The notes: generated by a model not told the origin, from the sequence alone. A DNA stretch of 64,000 bases from Streptantibioticus ferralitis (GCF_029223525.1 NZ_JARHTQ010000004.1:248001-312000), one strand, 5' to 3'. Positions 9,501-17,908 are shown, numbered from the stretch's first letter. A program made the numbers and translations.

Positions 9501-9762
9501 CGCGGCCGCCGGTGGGCGGCAGCGACCACAGCACGTTCTGCACCTCGGCGACCAGCCGGTCGCCGACGGGGGAGAGGGTGGCCGAGCCGTTGGTGGCGGA
9601 GCTGAAGGACAGCGTGGTGCGCCCGGCAGTGCTGGTGGCCGCGGCTTCTCCCGGCAGGCCGAGCACCGCCCCGGCGGCCGCGGCGCCGGCCGCCGCGTGT
9701 AAGAAGCCGCGCCGTGAGAGCGCGGAGCCGGTGGTGTCGGAGGGGTCCTGAATGATGTCCAA
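6538..9762 (-). CDS. Tat-exported beta-propeller amidohydrolase
   Basis: Large secreted protein of 1074 aa. A twin-arginine signal (SRRGFLHAAAGAAAAGAVLG, residues about 16-35) is followed by a TolB/WD40-like PD40 propeller (about 45-650) with repeated 'SPDGRxxAF' strands. A metal-dependent amidohydrolase domain (about 680-1045) carries the zinc-binding DSHTHPW motif near residue 700 and the late GTDSPLVP motif. The start is taken as TTG at 9762 with AGGGAG upstream; longer frames lack a site. Related proteins act as prolidase-like or imidazolonepropionase-like hydrolases on peptides or N-acyl compounds; the substrate is unknown. The protein ends CCCDVAV, an odd Cys triplet close to the C terminus. 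It is an isolated gene. Confidence 0.85.
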   Translation of the reverse strand: MDIIQDPSDTTGSALSRRGFLHAAAGAAAAGAVLGLPGEAAATSTAGRTTLSFSSATNGSATLSPVGDRLVAEVQNVLWSLPPTGGRAVRLSTPDLEPTRPVFSPDGKLLAVCAYRGGGFHIWTLRPDGSGLKQRTDGPWDDRGPSWSPDGTRIAFASERDGDPVAGSPYRIWLLEVATGRLTRITGLAGQQGPLQDGPWEDFDPTWSADGQHLLFVRAQPVASTGPGGTVLDARTIASVRADGTGPVTVAHTDPTPGVQVMVPAVSPDGRLAYLRTTAAPAASCTLVVDGAPVPIDGDVAPAPPRWTSRDELLLTVDGQFQFVRPRQPGDARRIPFAATLSLDRPRYRVKKYDLDGSGVRPVRGVHLPALSPDGRQVAFAALNSLWIGGTSGGAPRRIVHADPTRYVLGPVWARDGRSLLYADDRDGLYAVRRHDLASGTETVLASGGRVHPALSPDGTRLACVDMSGNLVVRDVVRDPATGAERVLTAALGGGGLPGRPSWSPDGRYLAFCDRNRLNQRFREGYNLIRVVDTTDGTARLHAVAPHVSISDRYDSGPVWSPDGRWMAVICESALWLLPVGPDGTPDGAPRQLTDEPADHPSWSGDSRTLLYLSAGALRMIDADSGAARTVRVPLTYRRPAPADTVVHAGQLWDGTGEHVRHDVDVVLRDGRIAAVEPHRAGRPAQRRVDASSRTVTPGLWDSHTHPWQSTYGGRQTAAQLAYGITTAVSLGGFAYEQARIREAVAAGVLAGPRLLATGELLDGARVAYSMGRAHRTPEGLQRSLARGAALDWDFVKTYVRAPGWVMETAARFAHERLGVRSGSHLCTPGIQLGQDLTAHLHATQRLEFGHDTTATGHSYEDVLELYTAADFRMIATPFTAAPLVGAEPALASDPRVTALMPPWDTAVVRQLAAQPPTAAQLAALETEVGVYRRVLSGGGLVAMGTDSPLVPVGLHLHMGLRALRRFGLSAAQTLRTATVVPAQVFGVDKELGTVEEGKLADLTVVDGDPFTDFDSLVRTVSVLRGGVPVEQAELVGAFPAPEHGGAHPAAASDAEWLAVGRQLRRDCCCDVAV

Positions 9763-9976
9763 GAGGGCTCCCTGGTAAGGGTGTTGACAGGCGTTCGGCT
9801 TGTCGCGCTGCCGATCGTGGCATAGGCCACACACCCGTGGTGGGCACTCCTGGTGGTGAGTCCCGGACCGCGTTCTGTCGACCGGCCCGGTCCGCCCTGG
9901 GCCCGCCGACTAGACATACTCGCGGGCCGGAGTCAAGGTTCGGTCAAGTAGTTGCGCCGATGTGCAAGAAGCAGGC

Positions 9977-9982
9977 TAGACT
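9977..9982 (+). promoter_or_regulatory. -10 box for riboswitch/Nramp transcript
   Basis: TAGACT fits the actinomycete TANNNT -10 consensus and lies about 20 nt before the start of the M-box. A weak TTGCGC lies upstream with non-ideal spacing. It is the best promoter candidate for the riboswitch-led transcript. Confidence 0.45.
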
Positions 9983-10002
9983 TCAAACGAAGTTGCAAGA
10001 GG

Positions 10003-10162
10003 CACCTCGTTCGGTGAGGCGTCTGCACGGACACAGGCCACTGATCCCACCCGTCGAGAGACGCTCCGGATCAGGACAGGTCTCCCCGAGTTAAGGGGTG
10101 ACCCCAAGTGGCTTCCCGCTCTGGGCGGGACACGCCGTGGAGTGCCAAAGCTCTGACGAGTT
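10003..10162 (+). ncRNA. M-box (ykoK) Mg2+ riboswitch
   Basis: The leader shows the ordered conserved blocks of the M-box as I know it in actinobacteria: CTCGTTCGGTGAGG (from 10006), GCACGGACACAGGCCACTG, GTCGAGAGACGC, AGTTAAGGGGTGACCCCAAG and finally AGTGCCAAAGCTCTGACGAG. CTCGT (10006-10010) pairs with ACGAG (10156-10160) to close P1. M-boxes bind several Mg2+ ions and shut off Mg2+ importers when Mg2+ is plentiful. Here it leads to a 25-codon ORF and then the Nramp-fold transporter. The expression platform is probably within 10163-10476, where GC-rich alternative hairpins lie. Confidence 0.9.
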
Positions 10163-10248
10163 GGGGTGAACCGGCCGTTTTCGGGTTGGTCCGCTCCTTG
10201 CCGAGTCCGTTTGGCGCGATGCGCCCCGGCCGGGAGGAGGCGAGAGAA

Positions 10249-10326
10249 ATGGATTGCAGTAGCAGTAGTCCGGGCCATAGTCGGCCCCGCATCCGCTTGT
10301 CCTCGTTGACCTCCGGCACGCGGTAA
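10249..10326 (+). CDS. Leader peptide uORF (25 aa)
   Basis: A short ORF between the M-box and the transporter: ATG at 10249 with a near-perfect GGGAGGAGG ribosome site, stop TAA at 10324. The peptide begins MDCSSSSPGHSRPRI, with a run of four serines then prolines and arginines. The strong ribosome site on such a short frame, placed between riboswitch and transporter, suggests translation here affects folding or termination downstream, by analogy with mgtL/corA leader peptides of enterobacteria. The analogy is inference; the ORF and its site are seen directly. Confidence 0.65.
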   Translation: MDCSSSSPGHSRPRIRLSSLTSGTR

Positions 10327-10411
10327 CCACCTTCCCTGCGCGCACTACAGCACCACTGATCGCGGTCCCGTACGGCCCATGCCGTTTGGCCGCGCTCCGG
10401 CGTGCGCTCGC

Positions 10412-10470
10412 AGGGGGGATTGCTGCTGCGTGCCCCCCTAGCGATGCCCCCGTCGAGGGGGCCTGGGAGG
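10412..10470 (+). promoter_or_regulatory. Mutually exclusive hairpins before the Nramp ribosome site
   Basis: A G6 run (10412-10418), a C6 run (about 10434-10439) and a GCCCCC-GTCGA-GGGGGC hairpin (10446-10461) lie just before GGGAGG. The central C run can pair with either G run, so the ribosome site could be exposed or occluded in alternative folds. This fits the expression platform of the upstream riboswitch or leader peptide; it is inferred from sequence only. Confidence 0.45.
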
Positions 10471-10476
10471 CCCGTC

Positions 10477-12141
10477 ATGACCAACCTGACCACCGCAACG
10501 CCGCCCGCCGCGATCGCGGCGCAGCGCTCGACCGCCGTCCTGGACGACGCGCATGTCGGTGACATCCGCGGTGCGCTGGGCACCATCCGACTGGACGACA
10601 CCGCACCGCGGCTGGGTCTGTCGGCGAAGCTGAAGACCCTGCTGGCCATCGTCGGGCCCGGCCTGATCGTCATGGTCGGTGACAACGACGCCGGTGCGTT
10701 CGCCACCTACGGGCAGGCCGGGCAGAACTACGGCACGAAGCTGCTGTGGACCCTGCTGCTGCTCATACCCGTCCTGTACGTCAACCAGGAGATGGTGCTG
10801 CGCCTCGGCGCGGTCACCGGGGTCGGGCACGCCCGGCTGATCCTGGAGCGGTTCGGGAAGTTCTGGGGCGCGTTCTCCGTCATCGACCTTTTCCTGCTCA
10901 ACGCGTTGACGCTGGTGACCGAGTTCATCGGCATCACCCTGGCCGCCGGATACCTCGGTCTGCCGAAGGCCGCCTCGGTGGTGCTGGCCGCCGCGATCAT
11001 CGTCGCCTCGGCGTTCACCGGCTCGTTCCGCCGCTTCGAGCGGATCGCGATCATCCTGTGTGCGGCGTCGCTGCTGCTGGTGCCGATCTACTTCATCGTC
11101 CACCCGGCCACCTCGCAGATGGCGCACGACTTCGTGGTGCCCACCATGCCCGGCGGTTCCGGTGAGCTGGCGACCGTCATGCTGCTGATCATCGGCATCG
11201 TCGGTACCACCGTCGCGCCGTGGCAGTTGTTCTTCCAGCAGTCGTACGTCATCGACAAGCGCATCACGCCGCGGTTCATGAAGTACGAGAAGGCCGACCT
11301 GTGTATCGGCATCGCGGTCGTGGTCATCGGCGCCGCCGCGATGATGGGCTTCACCGCCGCCGCGTTCGCCGGGACCAAGGGCTTCGGCAACTTCTCCGAC
11401 GCGGGCGGGATCGCCACCGGTCTGGAGGCGCACGCGGGCAAGCTGGCCGGGGTGCTGTTCGCGATCGCGCTGCTGGACGCATCGATCATCGGCGCCTTCG
11501 CCGTGTCGCTGTCCACCGCCTACGCCATCGGCGACGTGTTCGGCATGAAGCACTCGCTGCACCGCGGGGTCAAGGGCGCCAAGGGCTTCTACGCCGTGTA
11601 CGCCGGTCTGGTCGGCGCCGCGGCCGCCATCGTGCTGATCCCCGGCTCCCCGCTCGGTCTGCTGACCGAGGGCGTGCAGACCCTGGCCGGTGTGCTGCTG
11701 CCGTCCGCCTCGGTCTTCCTGCTCCTGCTGTGCAACGACAAGGCCGTCCTCGGGCCCTGGGTCAACGGAGCCAAGACCAACGCCTTCACCTCGGCCGTGG
11801 TCGGAGTCCTGGTCACGCTCTCGATCATCTTGACCGCGTCGGTGCTGTTCCCGGACATCTCCGCCAACGCGATCATGAACATCATGGCCGGCTGCGGCGT
11901 GGTCGGGGTCGTCGCCATCGGCTATGCGGAGGTGCGCCGCCGCCGCAAGGGCTGGGCACGCGCCGGAGCGGGCATCGACCGCAGCGGACGCGACGAGTGG
12001 CGGATGCCGGCGCTGGAGACGCTGACCAAGCCGGTCATGTCCACCGGTCGCAAGATCGGCATGGGTGCGCTGCGCACCTACCTGCTGCTGGCGATGGTCC
12101 TCGTGGTCATCAAGATCGTCGAGGTCGCGCTGGGCCAGTGA
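10477..12141 (+). CDS. NRAMP-fold divalent metal transporter, probably Mg2+ (NRMT-like)
   Basis: Inner-membrane transporter of 554 aa with about 11 TM segments and LeuT/NRAMP-fold signatures (GPGLIVMVGDNDAGAFAT). In canonical MntH-type proteins the TM1 motif is DPGN and TM6 has MPHN. Here the aligned positions read DAGA (about residues 71-74) and APWQ (about 247-250). Both the TM1 asparagine and the TM6 methionine ligands are therefore alanine. Loss of that methionine is the hallmark of NRAMP-related Mg2+ transporters. The upstream M-box independently points to Mg2+. ATG at 10477 has GGGAGG upstream. The transcript ends at a strong hairpin shared with the convergent ABC operon. Confidence 0.85.
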   Translation: MTNLTTATPPAAIAAQRSTAVLDDAHVGDIRGALGTIRLDDTAPRLGLSAKLKTLLAIVGPGLIVMVGDNDAGAFATYGQAGQNYGTKLLWTLLLLIPVLYVNQEMVLRLGAVTGVGHARLILERFGKFWGAFSVIDLFLLNALTLVTEFIGITLAAGYLGLPKAASVVLAAAIIVASAFTGSFRRFERIAIILCAASLLLVPIYFIVHPATSQMAHDFVVPTMPGGSGELATVMLLIIGIVGTTVAPWQLFFQQSYVIDKRITPRFMKYEKADLCIGIAVVVIGAAAMMGFTAAAFAGTKGFGNFSDAGGIATGLEAHAGKLAGVLFAIALLDASIIGAFAVSLSTAYAIGDVFGMKHSLHRGVKGAKGFYAVYAGLVGAAAAIVLIPGSPLGLLTEGVQTLAGVLLPSASVFLLLLCNDKAVLGPWVNGAKTNAFTSAVVGVLVTLSIILTASVLFPDISANAIMNIMAGCGVVGVVAIGYAEVRRRRKGWARAGAGIDRSGRDEWRMPALETLTKPVMSTGRKIGMGALRTYLLLAMVLVVIKIVEVALGQ

Positions 12142-12148
12142 GGTCCCT

Positions 12149-12180
12149 CGGTGGCGGCGGGCACGTTCCCGCCGCCACCG
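12149..12180. terminator. Bidirectional terminator hairpin
   Basis: Perfect 13-bp stem CGGTGGCGGCGGG (12149-12161) and CCCGCCGCCACCG (12168-12180) with a 6-nt loop, placed between two convergent genes, the Nramp gene and the ABC ATPase gene. Confidence 0.85.
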
Positions 12181-12184
12181 GCGT

Positions 12185-13552
12185 TCACAACGCCGCCTCC
12201 GCGCCCGGTTCCAGGCTGAGCACGCCGTCGTCGGCGTCGTAGTCGAACAGCTCGCCGTAGCGGCCCCAGTCGATCGCGATGTCCAGCTGGCGGTGGGCCT
12301 CGTCACCGGTGAACCTCCGGCGCAGCAGGTCGAGGAAGAAGCCCTCGCGCAGCTTGTGCCCCTCGGTCGCGGCCAGAGCCTGGATGATGGCGCGAACCAG
12401 TGGTGCGCGCTGCGCCGCGTACCGTGCGAACAGCTGCTTGCTGGTGAGGATGTCGGCGGCGGCGAACTCCCTGCCCTGCTCGGTCAGGGTGATCCGTGGC
12501 CCCTGGGTGCGGGCCAGGCCCAGCAGAACGGCGGCGTCCACCAGCGGCAGCAGATCGTCGATCTCGAAGCTGAGCTCGTCGGAGATCTCCGCCAGACCGT
12601 CCTCGCCGCCGCGCGCCGCCAGGATCTCCAGCAGCCCGGCCAGCCCGCCCACACTGACCTCGGGCAGCGGCACGGCCAACGGTGTGGCGGTGGGCCGCGG
12701 CGCCGCGGCCGCCACCGCGGGCACCTGCGCGGCGGCGGCCGCCGCCTCCGCGGCTTCCTCCCGGCCGGTGAGGATCCCGTACACCGTGTCGACCAGCGCC
12801 TCGAACTGCGGGGAGCGCCGGTCGCGCGGCCTGGGCAGCCCGACCGTCAACTCGGCCTTGATACGCCCTGGGTTGGAGGACAGCACCAGGATCCGGTCGG
12901 CGAGCAGCACCGCCTCCTCGATGTTGTGGGTGACCAGCAGCATCGAGCGCACCGGCGCCTCATGGCCCTCCCACAGGCCGACGATCTCCCGCCGGAGGTT
13001 CTCCGCGGTCAGCACGTCCAGCGCGGAGAACGGCTCGTCCATGAACAACGCGTCCGGCTCGACCACCAGCGCCCGCGCGACGCCGACGCGCTGCCGCATG
13101 CCGCCGGACAGCTCCTTGGGATACGCGCCCTCGAAACCGTCGAGACCGATCAGGTCGATCGCCTTCAGTGCCCGCTCCCGTCGCAGGTCCTCCGGGACAC
13201 CACGGGCCTGCAGGCTCAACTCCACGTTCTGCTGGACGGTCAACCACGGCAGCAGCGCGAAGGACTGGAAGACCATCGCGACCCCGGGGTTGGTCGCGGT
13301 CAGCGGCGTGCCGCGGTACGAGACGGTGCCCGCCGACGGCGCGATCAGCCCGGCGAGGCACCGCAGCAGCGTGGACTTGCCGGAACCCGACTTGCCGAGC
13401 AGTGCCACGATCTCGCCCTCCCCGACCTGCAGGCTGATCGCGTCGAGCACCGGAAGCTCCCGCCCGTCGGGCGTGGTGAACGTCTTGGTCACCGCTTCGG
13501 CCTGGACGATCGTCGGCCCGGCGTCGGGGGTACGGGACGTGGTGGTCGTCAT
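12185..13552 (-). CDS. ABC transporter ATPase, nitrate/sulfonate type with AAA-associated domain
   Basis: Cytoplasmic ATPase of 455 aa. Walker A is GKSGSGKST at 53-61, the Q loop MVFQSFALLPWLT, the signature LSGGMRQR, and Walker B ALFMDEPFSALD, followed by the switch histidine in LVTHNIEEA. The NtrD/SsuB-like ATPase (1-260) is joined by an Ala/Pro linker to a C-terminal 'AAA-associated' winged-helix-like domain (about 310-445), an extension found on this transporter subclass. It sits 13 bp downstream of the permease gene on the same strand, forming one operon. No substrate-binding protein gene is adjacent, so the substrate is unknown. Confidence 0.9.
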   Translation of the reverse strand: MTTTTSRTPDAGPTIVQAEAVTKTFTTPDGRELPVLDAISLQVGEGEIVALLGKSGSGKSTLLRCLAGLIAPSAGTVSYRGTPLTATNPGVAMVFQSFALLPWLTVQQNVELSLQARGVPEDLRRERALKAIDLIGLDGFEGAYPKELSGGMRQRVGVARALVVEPDALFMDEPFSALDVLTAENLRREIVGLWEGHEAPVRSMLLVTHNIEEAVLLADRILVLSSNPGRIKAELTVGLPRPRDRRSPQFEALVDTVYGILTGREEAAEAAAAAAQVPAVAAAAPRPTATPLAVPLPEVSVGGLAGLLEILAARGGEDGLAEISDELSFEIDDLLPLVDAAVLLGLARTQGPRITLTEQGREFAAADILTSKQLFARYAAQRAPLVRAIIQALAATEGHKLREGFFLDLLRRRFTGDEAHRQLDIAIDWGRYGELFDYDADDGVLSLEPGAEAAL

Positions 13553-13565
13553 CGGCAGCTCCGGG

Positions 13566-15302
13566 TCACAACGCGTAGCGGGTCTCGGCCAGGCGGTAGA
13601 GGCGGCGCCACAGCAGTCGGTTCAGCGCGACGACGTAGACGCTCATCACCGTGACCCCCACCAGGATCTTGGGGAAGTCGCCGGTACCGGTCGCCTTCGC
13701 GATGTACGCGCCCAGTCCCGTCGCGGTCAGATGGTGCCCGCCGAAGTTGACGACCTCCGCGACGATCGAGGCGTTCCAGGCGCCGCCCGCCGCGGTGATC
13801 CCGCCCGTCACGTAGTACGGGAAGACCGCGGGCAGGATGAAGCAGCGCCAGCGCAGCCGTCCGCCGATGTGGAAGCAGGTCATCGCCTCACGCAGGTCGG
13901 AGGGGATCGCCGAGGCGCCCGCGATGACGTTGAACAGGATGTACCACTGCGCGCCCAGCGCCATCAGCAGAACGCTGCCCGCGTTCAGCGAGATGCCCAG
14001 CGCCACGAACGCGGCCGTGGCGAACGGGAAGAGGAAGTTCGCCGGGAAGCTGGCGAGTACCTGCACCACCGGCTGGGCGAATCTGGTGACCTTGGGGTTC
14101 ATACCGATCCACACCCCGATCGGCACCCACACCACCGTCGCGACCACCAGCAGCAGCGCCACCCGTCCGAACGTCGCCGCGCCCAGCGCGAAGGCGTGCC
14201 CGAACTCACCGAGCCCCACCGAACCGCGGACATAGCCCAGCGCCTTCCACGCGCCGTAGAGGACCGCCACCGCGAGCGCACCGGCGAAGAACACATCGCC
14301 GGTGCGCTCCCGTCCGTCCGGCCTGGTCAGCGGGTGCTCGGCGAGCCCGAACGGCCGCGCGGCCTCGTCCAGCGCCCGGCCCGCCGACCGCAGCGGACGC
14401 GCCATCAGGTCCGGCAGCGAGGAGCGGCGCAGCAGATCCAGTACGACGCTGCGGGGCCGCTCCGCCGCCTCCGACTCCTCGACCCGGAACCGCTCCGACC
14501 ACGCCACCATCGGCCGCCAGAACAGCACGTTCACGCCGATCACCATCACCACCATCACACCGATGGCGATGCCCACCTCGCGAAGGTCGCCCTTGCCGAT
14601 CGCGGTGGCCGCGTAACTGCCGATGCCCGGCAGCGCGTACTGGTGGTTGAGGACGCTGATGGTCTCCGAGGCGGCCAGGAAGAACCAGGCGCCGCCGAAG
14701 CTCATCATCCCGTTCCACACCAGCGGGATCATGCCGCTGGGCACATCGAGCCGCCAGAACCGCTGCCACTTGGTCAGCCGCATCACCCGCGCCGCCTCGT
14801 CCAGCTCGCGCGGCTGGCTCATCAGCGAGTGGTAGAAGGCGAACGTCATGTTCCACGCCATCGATGTGAAGATCGCGAAGATGGAGGCGCACTCCAGACC
14901 CAGCGTGGAGCCCGGGAAGAAGTTGATGAACGCCGTCACGACGACGGACAGAAAGCCCAGCACCGGCACCGACTGCAGGATGTCCAGCACCGGAAGCAGC
15001 ACCTTCTCGGCCCTGCGCGCCCGGGCCGCGGCCGTTGCGTAGGCGAAGGTGAACAGCACCGAGAGGACCAGCGCGATGAACATCCGCAGCAGCGAGCGCA
15101 CCGCGTAGAACGGCAGGTTGGCCGGGTCGGTCGACACCGTCGTCGGTGCCTGGCCGGGCAGGAAGGGCGCGTTGAGCGACGGCGCCAGCTTCAGCAGCCC
15201 GTACAGCAGCGCCACCAGCGCCGCCCCCACCAGCACATCCACCCAGCGCAGCCCGGGACGGCGCCAGACACCCCGCGACGGAAACCCGCCCGCGCCCGCC
15301 AC
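13566..15302 (-). CDS. ABC transporter permease with two fused permease domains
   Basis: Inner-membrane protein of 578 aa holding two complete BPD_transp_1 permease halves (about 15-285 and 325-575). Each half has its EAA-like loop: RELDEAARVMRLTKWQRFWRL in the first half, and SDLREAMTCFHIGGRLRWRC in the second. One polypeptide thus supplies both membrane subunits of the importer. The start is GTG at 15302 with GGAGGTGAGG upstream. It is first in the operon with the ATPase gene. Convergence with the riboswitch-controlled metal transporter may only reflect gene order. Confidence 0.88.
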   Translation of the reverse strand: MAGAGGFPSRGVWRRPGLRWVDVLVGAALVALLYGLLKLAPSLNAPFLPGQAPTTVSTDPANLPFYAVRSLLRMFIALVLSVLFTFAYATAAARARRAEKVLLPVLDILQSVPVLGFLSVVVTAFINFFPGSTLGLECASIFAIFTSMAWNMTFAFYHSLMSQPRELDEAARVMRLTKWQRFWRLDVPSGMIPLVWNGMMSFGGAWFFLAASETISVLNHQYALPGIGSYAATAIGKGDLREVGIAIGVMVVMVIGVNVLFWRPMVAWSERFRVEESEAAERPRSVVLDLLRRSSLPDLMARPLRSAGRALDEAARPFGLAEHPLTRPDGRERTGDVFFAGALAVAVLYGAWKALGYVRGSVGLGEFGHAFALGAATFGRVALLLVVATVVWVPIGVWIGMNPKVTRFAQPVVQVLASFPANFLFPFATAAFVALGISLNAGSVLLMALGAQWYILFNVIAGASAIPSDLREAMTCFHIGGRLRWRCFILPAVFPYYVTGGITAAGGAWNASIVAEVVNFGGHHLTATGLGAYIAKATGTGDFPKILVGVTVMSVYVVALNRLLWRRLYRLAETRYAL

Positions 15303-15425
15303 CGCCTCACCTCCGTCGCCGTGGCACTCAGCGAATCACGGCCCGGCGACGCCGCCGCGGGTTGCGGACGGCAACACCCCGATGCCCACCGGCTTGGACG
15401 ACAGGGGGCGGCGGCCCGGAATCCG

Positions 15426-16454
15426 TCAGTGCGGGTGCGGGCCCTCGCGGTGCACCGGGCCGTGCGCGTCCGCGCAGTGGCCGTTGTCCTCCTCGGCGCC
15501 TCGGTGGGTGACCGCCAGCAGTTCTTCGGGGGCGTGGTCGACCTGGAGCGTGGTGTGGGTGATGTCGTAGTCGTGGCGCAGCAGTTCCACCAGGTCCCGT
15601 TGCACCGCATGGCAGTCCCCGGTCGGTTCCACCAGGATGTGCGCGGACAGCGCGGGCTGACCGGAGGTGATCTGCCAGACGTGCAGATCGTGCACCTCGA
15701 CCACCGACGAGTGGGCGACCAGCCGGTCGCCGATCGCGTCCGGGTCCACTCCCGCGGGCGCGGCCTCCAGGAAGATCCGACCGGACTCGCGCACCAGGCC
15801 CGACCCGGCCTTCAGCATCAGCGCCACCACGACGAGCGAGGCGATGGCGTCCGCGCGGGCGAAACCGGTGAGCAGGACGACCAGTCCGGCGACGGCGGTG
15901 GCGAGGAACCCGTACAGATCGGTGAGGATGTGCTGGAAGGCGCCCTCCACGTTGAGCGAGGTGCGGTTGGCCTTGGAGATGCACCAGGCCGCGATCACAT
16001 TGACCACGATCCCGGCCAGTGCCGTCACCAGCACCAGGGAGCCGGTCACCGCGGGCGGCGAGATCAGCCGCCAGGCCGCCTCGTACGCCAGCCACAGCGA
16101 CAGCACCAGCAGGGTGATGCCGTTGGCCTGTGCCGAGAGGATCTCCGCGCGCTTCAGCCCGTAGGTGAAACCGCCACGTGCCGGACGTGCGGCGAGCCGC
16201 ATCGCCACCAGCGCGAGCACGATCGAGGCGGCGTCGGTGAGCATGTGCGCGGCGTCCGACAGCAGCGCGAGTGATTGGGCGAACAGGCCGACGACCACCT
16301 CGACCGCCATGAAGCCCACGATCAGGCAGAGCGCGATGGTCAGCCAGCGGCGATCGGCGTCGGCCGCCACACCGTGCGAGTGCCCGCCGTGCCCATGGTC
16401 ATGGCCGTGCCCGCCGTGATCGTGTCCGTGCTGCTGCTCCGCCTCGTTGCCCAT
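15426..16454 (-). CDS. Cation diffusion facilitator (Zn2+/Co2+ exporter)
   Basis: CDF-family antiporter of 342 aa with six TM segments. It starts with a His-rich stretch (repeated HGHDHGGHGHDHG units, residues 8-28). The transport site is visible as LLSDAAHMLTDAAS in TM2 and FQHILTDLYG in TM5, the H/D pairs of zinc-type CDFs. The C-terminal cytoplasmic domain ends with a second His/Cys-containing tail (EEDNGHCADAHGPVHREGPH). The start is the ATG at 16454 preceded by AAGGGA; an upstream in-frame start lacks a ribosome site. It exports Zn2+ or Co2+ using the proton gradient. No metalloregulator gene is adjacent. Confidence 0.9.
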   Translation of the reverse strand: MGNEAEQQHGHDHGGHGHDHGHGGHSHGVAADADRRWLTIALCLIVGFMAVEVVVGLFAQSLALLSDAAHMLTDAASIVLALVAMRLAARPARGGFTYGLKRAEILSAQANGITLLVLSLWLAYEAAWRLISPPAVTGSLVLVTALAGIVVNVIAAWCISKANRTSLNVEGAFQHILTDLYGFLATAVAGLVVLLTGFARADAIASLVVVALMLKAGSGLVRESGRIFLEAAPAGVDPDAIGDRLVAHSSVVEVHDLHVWQITSGQPALSAHILVEPTGDCHAVQRDLVELLRHDYDITHTTLQVDHAPEELLAVTHRGAEEDNGHCADAHGPVHREGPHPH

Positions 16455-16663
16455 CCCCGATCCCTTCAGCAGTGGACGTCCCCGATCGAGCATCTCGTCG
16501 TACCCGGTCCAAGGCAGTAGACCGCGAATCGGCGAAAGATCCAAAGACTGCACTGGCAACCGTTATCGACGCCGGTAAGACCGCTGTGACCTGCGGTTTC
16601 TCTGAAGGCTACGGTTCACTCGAACGGAGTAACCGGGATGCCGGCCACCGGATCGAGCCGCCG

Positions 16664-17908
16664 TCAGGTGCGCTTCGCCGCCACCCACTGCGTGACCGGC
16701 ATGGCCTGCCGCCACCCGGTGAAGCCGCCGACCGGGACCGCGTGCGAGACCCCGATGCGCACCAACTCGCCCCCGTACCGCCGATACCAGTCGGCCAGCA
16801 GTGCCTCGGACTCCAGCGTCACGGTGTTCGCCACCAGACGGCCGCCCGCCGGCAGCGCTTCCCAGCAGGCCTCCAGCAGCCCCGGCACGGTGGCGCCGCC
16901 GCCGATGAACACGGCGTCCGGCATGGGGAGTTCGGCGAGCGCGTCCGGTGCGTGTCCGGTGACCACCCGCAGCCCCGGCACGCCGAGCCGCTCCGCGTTG
17001 CGCACCACCCGCTCGGCCCGTACGGGGTCGCGTTCCACGGCTACCGCTCGGCAGGTGCGGTGGGTGCGCATCCACTCGATGCCGACGCTGCCGGAGCCCG
17101 CGCCGATGTCCCAGAGCAGTTCACCGGGGGTGGGGGCGAGCGCGGCGAGCGTCACCGCCCGTACCTGGCGCTTGGTCAACTGCCCGTCGTGCTCGAAGGC
17201 TTCGTCCGGCAGGCCGGGGGTGTTCGGCAGACGCGGTGTGCCCTCGGCCGCCGCGCACTCGATGGCGATCACGTTGAGCGGGTCGCCCGCGGGATGCGAC
17301 CAGGTGTCGGCGGCGCCGCTGATCCGGCGTTCCCGCTCACCGCCGAGTTGTTCCAGCACCCGTATGCGGCTCGGCCCGTATCCCCGGTCGCGCAGCAGCG
17401 CCGCGACCTCGGCGGGGGTCCCGGCGCCCGCGCTGAGCACCAGCAGCCGACGTCGGGCGTGCAGCGCGGCGGCCAGCGACGCCACCGGCCGTCCCACCAG
17501 GCTGACCACGTCCGTCTCGTCCAGCGGCCAGCCCAGTCGCGCGCAGGCGTAGCTGACCGACGAGGGGTGCGGCAGCACCCGCAGCCGCTCGGCGCCCGCC
17601 ACTTCGGTCAGTGTCCGGCCGATGCCGAAGAACATCGGATCGCCGCTGGCCAGCACGCACACCCGGCGCTCGGCGTACTCGGCCAGCAGCCCCGGAACGG
17701 CGGGACGCAGCGGGGACGGCCACGCCACCCGCTCGCCGGCGCACTGCGACGGCAGCAGAGCGAGCTGCCGTGGCCCGCCGATCAGCACCTCGGCGGTGCG
17801 CAGCGCCTCCCGGGCGGCCGGTGGCAGACCGTCCCAGCCGTCGGCGCCGAGCCCCACGACCGTGACCGGTGCGGCGCCGTTGTCGCTGGCGGATCGGGCG
17901 GGACTCAC
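16664..17908 (-). CDS. cobL: Precorrin-6Y C5,15-methyltransferase (CbiE-CbiT fusion)
   Basis: Corrin-ring methyltransferase of 414 aa in cobalamin biosynthesis. The CbiE half (about 12-205) has [12 protein letters not shown] and [12 protein letters not shown] motifs. The CbiT half (about 215-414) has the SAM-binding motif [13 protein letters not shown]. Together they methylate C5 and C15 and decarboxylate the C12 acetate. It stands alone here; other cob genes are elsewhere. The GTG start faces tsaD across about 130 bp that contain a Fur-family-like inverted repeat. Confidence 0.93.
   Translation of the reverse strand: MSPARSASDNGAAPVTVVGLGADGWDGLPPAAREALRTAEVLIGGPRQLALLPSQCAGERVAWPSPLRPAVPGLLAEYAERRVCVLASGDPMFFGIGRTLTEVAGAERLRVLPHPSSVSYACARLGWPLDETDVVSLVGRPVASLAAALHARRRLLVLSAGAGTPAEVAALLRDRGYGPSRIRVLEQLGGERERRISGAADTWSHPAGDPLNVIAIECAAAEGTPRLPNTPGLPDEAFEHDGQLTKRQVRAVTLAALAPTPGELLWDIGAGSGSVGIEWMRTHRTCRAVAVERDPVRAERVVRNAERLGVPGLRVVTGHAPDALAELPMPDAVFIGGGATVPGLLEACWEALPAGGRLVANTVTLESEALLADWYRRYGGELVRIGVSHAVPVGGFTGWRQAMPVTQWVAAKRT

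Noticed and set aside
12279-16274. A 1331-codon open frame antisense to the ABC and CDF genes
   Set aside because: It spans several well-supported genes on the other strand, is low complexity and lacks any recognisable motif.
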